Source: an uncultured Oxalobacteraceae bacterium (GTDB lineage Bacteria; Pseudomonadota; Gammaproteobacteria; Burkholderiales; Burkholderiaceae_D). From it: a stretch of 17,113 nucleotides of DNA. Positions within the stretch are counted from its first letter, which is position 1, and each line of letters opens with the position of its first letter. The position numbers and the translations under genes are program-made. Below the pieces are notes generated by a model. The model was not told the origin of the DNA. It saw only the letters and a list, made by a program, of their open reading frames with translations, and ran no database searches. This document shows, in pieces, positions 12,648 to 17,113 of this stretch. The stretch spans positions 1 through 17,113 of the forward strand of contig CALKVB010000493.1 of the NCBI GenBank assembly GCA_937996605.1. Direction: 5' to 3'.

Positions 12648-14864
12648 ATGGACACCATTCCACTCCAACCGTTTGAAGCGAACACGCGCAAGAAAAATAA
12701 TGCGAGCGCGGAAGCTGCAGGCAAGAAAGCAGCTTCATCGAATGCTGCGCGTTTGTTGCTATTGCAATCTATGGTTCCGGTTGCCACTAATCGCGCATCG
12801 TCACAATTAGAGGCATTTGCGAATCGATTGGCGGATGAACTTTTTCGTCTTTCCGACCAAGCCGTGCGCCCTGAAGATGCCAAGATTAGCCTCGATGCAC
12901 ATCTCCTTCTTAAGCGAAATAGTACCTCGTTCTATCGTTTGGTGGCAGGCCAAATTAATGCTGCACTGAGTAAAGAAGTCAGTATTTTTAATACTAAGAA
13001 GCGCGCCAAGAAAGAAGACTTATATCTCGACAATACCGCGCAAACTTACGAGCAGATGGAAGAGAAGATACTCTTACGTCACGCGAGTCAGTCGTTAGAG
13101 GTGATTAGCGCCGAAGCTTTGGTGATGTTAAATACGCTGATCGGCAGAATTTTAAATCGTATGCCGATTGACGTTTCTCAGAACCCATTTCGCCCTGAAT
13201 TATTTGTGCAATCTGTGTATCAAGCTTGGAAAGAGCTTGATCCGCAAACTGACTCGCATCTGGTTGTGTTACGTCTATTGCAGCCACATATTTTCTTCCA
13301 ATTGACACCTATCTTGGAAGAGGTGAATCAAGAATTGATGGCCAAAGGCATACGTCCTGATGGTGACGATGCGATGAGTGGAACCCACGGCTTGCAATCT
13401 TATTTGCCAGCGACCTCAATTTCTCAGAATCCTTTAATCCAAGAAAAATTGAAAAAGGTTTTTTCGGGTGAAATTGAATTAGTGCCGATTTCTCTGGAAG
13501 ATGCACCTGCTTCGTTTTTAGATATTAACGATGAACGTGCAGTCTTGGACGAGGCGATAGAAGCACAGAATGCTCAAGAAGAGTATGACAAGGAGACGAT
13601 AGATCGCCAATTTTTTGACGACCTGGTCGAAATGCAAAGGATAATTGCGCAACCAGAACTTGATCAAGTACCTTTTGAGACAAACTTACGTAAGTTGTTA
13701 AAGACTCGATCTGCGGCAAGGTTGGGAGTCGTGGAGCGAAATTCGATTGAATTATTGGCTCGGATATTTGACTTTATATTTGCCGATCAAACTTTACGTG
13801 ATGACATTAAGCGCCTGATCGCGCAACTACAAATTCCAATTTTGCGGGTTGCGCTGACTGATATCGATTTTTTCTTACGGGAGTCGCATCCCGCTCGAAC
13901 GTTGATGGACATTTTAGGAAGTTCGGGTTTGGTTTTGGATGCCGATCAAGATCCACTGTTGGAAAAAATTGGCGATGTTATCGAAAGAGTACAGTCGGAA
14001 TTTGATCAACAGATCGATCTATTTTCAGATGTGGTTACTGATCTTGAAAACTTCTTGAAGGACGAAGAACAGCGCGCTCAAGAAGCCATCAGCCAGCCAG
14101 TGCAAACTGCATTGAGCGAAGAAAAAATGCGGGTCGCACGTGAATTTGCAGAGCATGATGTCGCGATTCGCGTCGAGACGGGCGAAGTTGCAGGGTTTCT
14201 TGAAAATTTTCTACAGGAGCAATGGATACGCATCTTAACTATTGCCCACAGTGTAAAAGACGAGAAGCCACATGCCTTGGAAAATGCGCTGAAAACCATG
14301 GACGATTTGATTTGGAGTTTGAAGCCAAAAAATAGCGCCGAAGAACGCAAAGAGTTGATCGCCAAATTGCCAGCGATGTTGACCTTGTTGAATGCGTGGT
14401 TGAACGCGATTCGTTGGGACGAACCGGAGCGTGTTTTATTTTTCTCCAAGCTGGCAGAGCGCCACGCAGCGATGGCAAGGGCACCGCTAGAATTATCGCC
14501 AAGACGGCAATTGGAAATTGCAGTCAACATTGCGCAACGTGCTAGCAATCGTCGCTTAGATCGCTTCGTCCACGATAAACAGTCGCGTTTAGACGATGAA
14601 GCGACTAAGCAAGTTGAAGAGCTGGATATTGGTATGTGGCTCGATTTTACTGACGAGCTTGAACAAGTGTCGCGATATAAGCTCGCGTGGATTAGCCCAA
14701 AACGTACTAGTTTTATCTTTACCAATCGTCAGGGCGCAGGTGCATTTTCTATTTCAGCTGAAGAATTAACGCGACGTTGTCGTGAAGGCGATGTGACGAC
14801 GATACTTGCGAATTCTTTGATTGATAGAGCGATGACATTTGCGCTAAGAGAACTGCCAAATTGA
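12648..14864 (+). CDS. DUF1631-family protein
   Basis: A 738-residue protein of the DUF1631 family (function unknown, seen mainly in beta- and gammaproteobacteria). No signal peptide or membrane helix is seen, so it is probably cytoplasmic. It is mostly helical and acidic. Family-like segments are the N-terminal LLLKRNSTSFYRLVAGQINAAL region, the central PILRVALTDIDFFLRESHPARTLMDILG block, and a C-terminal domain (~655-735) with DIGMWLDF, RYKLAWISPKRTSFIFTNRQG and a final SLIDRAMTFAL helix. That last domain has a PilZ-like look but no obvious DxSxxG motif. I start at the ATG 12648; the frame is open upstream to 12606, but that part overlaps the small membrane gene. A terminator follows 60 bp after the stop. 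Confidence 0.9.
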   Translation: MDTIPLQPFEANTRKKNNASAEAAGKKAASSNAARLLLLQSMVPVATNRASSQLEAFANRLADELFRLSDQAVRPEDAKISLDAHLLLKRNSTSFYRLVAGQINAALSKEVSIFNTKKRAKKEDLYLDNTAQTYEQMEEKILLRHASQSLEVISAEALVMLNTLIGRILNRMPIDVSQNPFRPELFVQSVYQAWKELDPQTDSHLVVLRLLQPHIFFQLTPILEEVNQELMAKGIRPDGDDAMSGTHGLQSYLPATSISQNPLIQEKLKKVFSGEIELVPISLEDAPASFLDINDERAVLDEAIEAQNAQEEYDKETIDRQFFDDLVEMQRIIAQPELDQVPFETNLRKLLKTRSAARLGVVERNSIELLARIFDFIFADQTLRDDIKRLIAQLQIPILRVALTDIDFFLRESHPARTLMDILGSSGLVLDADQDPLLEKIGDVIERVQSEFDQQIDLFSDVVTDLENFLKDEEQRAQEAISQPVQTALSEEKMRVAREFAEHDVAIRVETGEVAGFLENFLQEQWIRILTIAHSVKDEKPHALENALKTMDDLIWSLKPKNSAEERKELIAKLPAMLTLLNAWLNAIRWDEPERVLFFSKLAERHAAMARAPLELSPRRQLEIAVNIAQRASNRRLDRFVHDKQSRLDDEATKQVEELDIGMWLDFTDELEQVSRYKLAWISPKRTSFIFTNRQGAGAFSISAEELTRRCREGDVTTILANSLIDRAMTFALRELPN

Positions 14865-14896
14865 GTTAGCAATTAAGTTGGTACTTAAGTTGGTAA
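14861..14896 (+). repeat. 12-bp tandem repeat carrying in-frame stop codons
   Basis: Three 12-bp units (TTGAGTTAGCAA, TTAAGTTGGTAC, TTAAGTTGGTAA) are followed by a partial unit TTGAGTGAC. The DUF1631 stop TGA lies in the first unit. Because 12 is divisible by three, each unit brings another stop in the same frame: TGA 14862, TAA 14874, TAA 14886 and TGA 14898. Confidence 0.75.
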
Positions 14897-14922
14897 TTGA
14901 GTGACGTTATCCTTACCGAAGT

Positions 14923-14958
14923 AAAAAAGGCTCCGTTTTCAAACAGGAGCCTTTTTTT
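14923..14958. terminator. Bidirectional intrinsic terminator between DUF1631 and the lipoprotein gene
   Basis: The stem GGCTCC (14929-14934) / GGAGCC (14946-14951) with an 11-nt loop is flanked by six A on the left and seven T on the right; the A and T runs extend the stem. It lies between convergent genes and serves DUF1631 (plus) and the lipoprotein gene (minus). Confidence 0.93.
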
Positions 14959-14986
14959 ATGCTTCGCTACAAAAAATCGAGTGAGT

Positions 14987-15691
14987 TTATTTTTCTAGTT
15001 TTAAGACTACCCATTCTTTTCCTGTTTTAGACGGAAATCCACGTAAAGCACTCTCAACTAAGAAAGGGATTTGCTGTTCAATTTCAGGATCTGTTTTCTC
15101 AGCTCTAGCCGTAACTTGATAAATTACTTGATTGCTCGCAGACTCGACGATAGCGAGGTTTAGCTCATGGGCGTAGTACTGACGCACTGCGTAGGGTGAA
15201 TAGAAAGGATCATAGTTTCGGCCAAAATAGAATGGAGAGTAAAACGGGTCATACCAACGTGAATAGAAGCGGCGGTAAGGCATACGCAAATAAGGTGAAT
15301 ACAAGCGGGGCGTCATAAAACCACTAACTGGAATCAGGGTTCCATAGGGTGTCATGACAAAACGCATACTGCCATAAGGTGCGATTAACTCGGTGTCAGT
15401 TGGCCGCGTACTTAGCCCCAATGCGACTTTGAGCGCGGGCGCCGCGTCTTGTTTGACCTCACTAAAACCTAGTTCACCGAGGCGAGCGCGAACGTCATCT
15501 GCTGCCATATTTAACTCGGGACTCTCTAGCTGCTCTTTGCTGAGGTCAAATTGATAGGTCTTCGCTACAAAATTAGCAGGTAGTTGATTGACCGTAGTCA
15601 CATGGCTGGAATAGGTACTGGCGCAGCCAGTTAATAGACTCATTGCCAGAACAAGGCTAGACATCAGGCTTGTTTTGATCAGGGATTTCAT
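14987..15691 (-). CDS. DUF4136-type lipoprotein with an aromatic-rich insert
   Basis: A 234-residue lipoprotein. The signal peptide (1-22) ends in the lipobox LLTGC, with C23 as the lipidated residue; the next residues AST lack the Asp that keeps lipoproteins in the inner membrane, so outer-membrane sorting is expected. The fold signs are a YQFDL strand (46-50), a helix with DVRARLGELGFSEV (66-79), a LKVALGL strand and a C-terminal LVESALRGFP...WVVLKLEK helix and strand, as in DUF4136 proteins. Between ~131 and 173 lies a stretch dense in Tyr, Phe, Trp, Pro and Arg containing YDPFYSP twice (147-153 and 160-166). GGAGA precedes the ATG at good distance. Function is unknown; an envelope role is likely. 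It converges on DUF1631 and is divergent from pepN. Confidence 0.88.
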   Translation of the reverse strand: MKSLIKTSLMSSLVLAMSLLTGCASTYSSHVTTVNQLPANFVAKTYQFDLSKEQLESPELNMAADDVRARLGELGFSEVKQDAAPALKVALGLSTRPTDTELIAPYGSMRFVMTPYGTLIPVSGFMTPRLYSPYLRMPYRRFYSRWYDPFYSPFYFGRNYDPFYSPYAVRQYYAHELNLAIVESASNQVIYQVTARAEKTDPEIEQQIPFLVESALRGFPSKTGKEWVVLKLEK

Positions 15692-16030
15692 GGTGTTTCT
15701 CCGGTGTTGCGGTTAAACGTGGTCAAGTTGCAATGTGGTGCGACTGTATCATGTCATGAAGTTCACGAAAAGTCTGTGAAAGTTTGTAACTGATCTGAAG
15801 TGAGATACCACTTTGCAATGTGGATACTTGTAGCCCTTATTCACATGTTAAAATGGTAAGAATACTTCGATGCTAGCGGTGCCGCGTGGAATTCAGGCAA
15901 ATCCTGCGCCGCCCTTGGTAAAATAGCGTTTTATTGTCCGCCTCAGTTTGAGAGCTTGAGCAGCGTGGGTTAGCATTGAATAATGCTTTATGCGCTGCAA
16001 GAACAAGATCTCTTTTTCAAAGTGAACCGC
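15692..16030. other. Divergent intergenic region between the lipoprotein gene and pepN
   Basis: About 340 bp with no convincing gene. The 11-bp direct repeat TTGCAATGTGG occurs at 15728-15738 and 15813-15823; the second copy is part of an imperfect palindrome CCACTTTGCAATGTGG (15808-15823). A TTAAAAT near 15847 may be a -10 for pepN but its -35 is weak. The open minus-strand frame at 15893-16180 runs into pepN and is not convincing. Confidence 0.4.
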
Positions 16031-17113
16031 ATGCAAAATACCAATCAAGATGTGAGTACAACCATTTATCGTAAAGATTACGTCGCCCCGGGATTTTGGG
16101 TCGACACCGTTGAGATGGGTTTTGACCTCGACCCTAAGCGTACGCATGTCGCAACGCGAATTAAGATGCGCCGCAATCACGATAGTAGTGAAAAGGATCT
16201 TGTATTATTTGGCGAAGACTTAAAACTGCATCAATTGCGCCTTAATGGCATCAATCTAAAAAAGAGTGCCTACACATTAAGCAAAGAACGTTTGGTGATC
16301 AGTAATGTGCCAGATGACATCACGCTTGAAATTGAAACCAGTATCGCCGCGGATAAGAACACGACGATGTCGGGCCTGTATGTTTCCAATGGCAATTTTT
16401 TCACCCAATGCGAGGCAGAGGGTTTCCGCAAAATCACTTATTTCCCCGATCGCCCTGATGTGATGGCGACCTATACCGTGATGCTTCGCGGTGATAAGAA
16501 GCAGTATCCGGTTTTGCTGTCGAACGGTAATTTGATTGAACAAGGTGATCTCGGCGATGGTCGGCATTATGCCAAGTGGGAAGATCCGTTTAAGAAACCG
16601 TCTTATCTGTTTGCTTTAGTTGCTGGTAAATTGGTCTGTCAAGAAGAAAAATACAAACTGAAATCAGGCCGTAAAGTTTTGCTGCAAGTGTGGGTGGAAG
16701 AGGGTAATCTCGATAAAACTCAGCACGCGATGGATTCGCTTAAGAACAGTATACGTTGGGATGAAGAACGTTTTGGCCTAGAACTTGATCTCGATCGCTT
16801 TATGATCGTCGCCACCAGTGACTTCAACATGGGCGCGATGGAGAATAAGGGCCTCAATATCTTCAATACCAAGTATGTTTTGGCTAATTCCCGTACGGCG
16901 ACCGACACCGATTATGCAGGTATTGAATCTGTCGTAGGACACGAGTATTTTCATAATTGGACGGGCAATCGCGTCACTTGTCGTGACTGGTTTCAATTGT
17001 CTTTGAAAGAAGGTTTGACGGTCTTCCGTGACCAAGAATTTTCCGGCGATTTGGTGGGCAACGAAACAGGGCGAGCCGTCAAGCGCATCGAAGACGTTCG
17101 CGTCTTACGTCAG
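16031..17113 (+). CDS. pepN: Aminopeptidase N (M1 family), N-terminal part (cut by window edge)
   Basis: The first 361 codons of a gamma-class M1 zinc aminopeptidase, which removes N-terminal residues from peptides in the cytoplasm during protein turnover. The N-terminal beta domain starts with YRKDYVAPGFWVDTVEMGF, then TQCEAEGFRKITYFPDRPDV (125-144). The substrate-binding exopeptidase motif GAMEN is at 268-272, the zinc site HEYFHNWTGNR starts at 304 (H304 and H308 ligands, E305 catalytic) and the third zinc ligand is E327, nineteen residues after H308. All key residues present so far are intact. An in-frame ATG at 15983 would add 16 residues, but the chosen start gives an N-terminus like that of E. 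coli PepN. No strong ribosome site is visible. The full protein should be close to 870-890 residues, most of it beyond the window. Confidence 0.97.
   Translation, partial: MQNTNQDVSTTIYRKDYVAPGFWVDTVEMGFDLDPKRTHVATRIKMRRNHDSSEKDLVLFGEDLKLHQLRLNGINLKKSAYTLSKERLVISNVPDDITLEIETSIAADKNTTMSGLYVSNGNFFTQCEAEGFRKITYFPDRPDVMATYTVMLRGDKKQYPVLLSNGNLIEQGDLGDGRHYAKWEDPFKKPSYLFALVAGKLVCQEEKYKLKSGRKVLLQVWVEEGNLDKTQHAMDSLKNSIRWDEERFGLELDLDRFMIVATSDFNMGAMENKGLNIFNTKYVLANSRTATDTDYAGIESVVGHEYFHNWTGNRVTCRDWFQLSLKEGLTVFRDQEFSGDLVGNETGRAVKRIEDVRVLRQ

Noticed and set aside
15893..16180. Minus-strand open frame overlapping the pepN start
   Set aside because: It lies opposite clear pepN coding sequence and shows no family signature.

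Overview
The window looks like a chromosomal segment from a moderate-GC betaproteobacterium of the order Burkholderiales, most like Oxalobacteraceae (an Undibacterium-type genome is my best guess from gene order and codon use; I could not run a search). The minus-strand series yebC, purD, hemF, nadD, rsfS, then rlmH and maf, is a classic housekeeping neighbourhood in this order.

Layout. Positions 1-612: the 5' end of maf and all of rlmH, minus strand. Positions 870-2233: a compact accessory cassette made of a divergent MarR-family regulator, a single-domain rhodanese and a DoxX-like membrane protein, read from overlapping divergent promoters with two related palindromes. It lies between rsfS and rlmH, which are usually adjacent. 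Positions 2234-2733: a gene-poor stretch with inverted repeats and a strong terminator for the housekeeping operon. Positions 2734-7328: rsfS (with a long basic Ala/Lys tail), nadD, hemF, purD and yebC, all minus, with a 98-bp imperfect palindrome between purD and yebC.

Positions 7630-9246: a HerA-like ATPase of the DUF853/YjgR type, plus strand. Positions 9498-10364: an exported esterase of the esterase D/IroE-like superfamily. Positions 10448-10966 (minus): a GNAT acetyltransferase. Positions 11160-12068: an EamA/DMT transporter with a GTG start. Positions 12467-14864: a small single-pass membrane protein followed after 13 bp by a large DUF1631 protein. Positions 14987-15691 (minus): a DUF4136-type lipoprotein facing it across a bidirectional terminator. 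From 16031 to the window end: the N-terminal 361 codons of aminopeptidase N (pepN).

How they work together. The minus operon combines NAD, heme and purine biosynthesis with ribosome-related factors. The most interesting accessory unit is the MarR/rhodanese/DoxX cassette. A rhodanese and DoxX together recall the SseA-DoxX-SodA membrane oxidoreductase complex of Mycobacterium tuberculosis, so a sulfur- or thiol-stress role is plausible but inferred. The other candidate for new biology is the tiny membrane protein paired with DUF1631. I saw no tRNA, rRNA, CRISPR array, insertion sequence or prophage gene.
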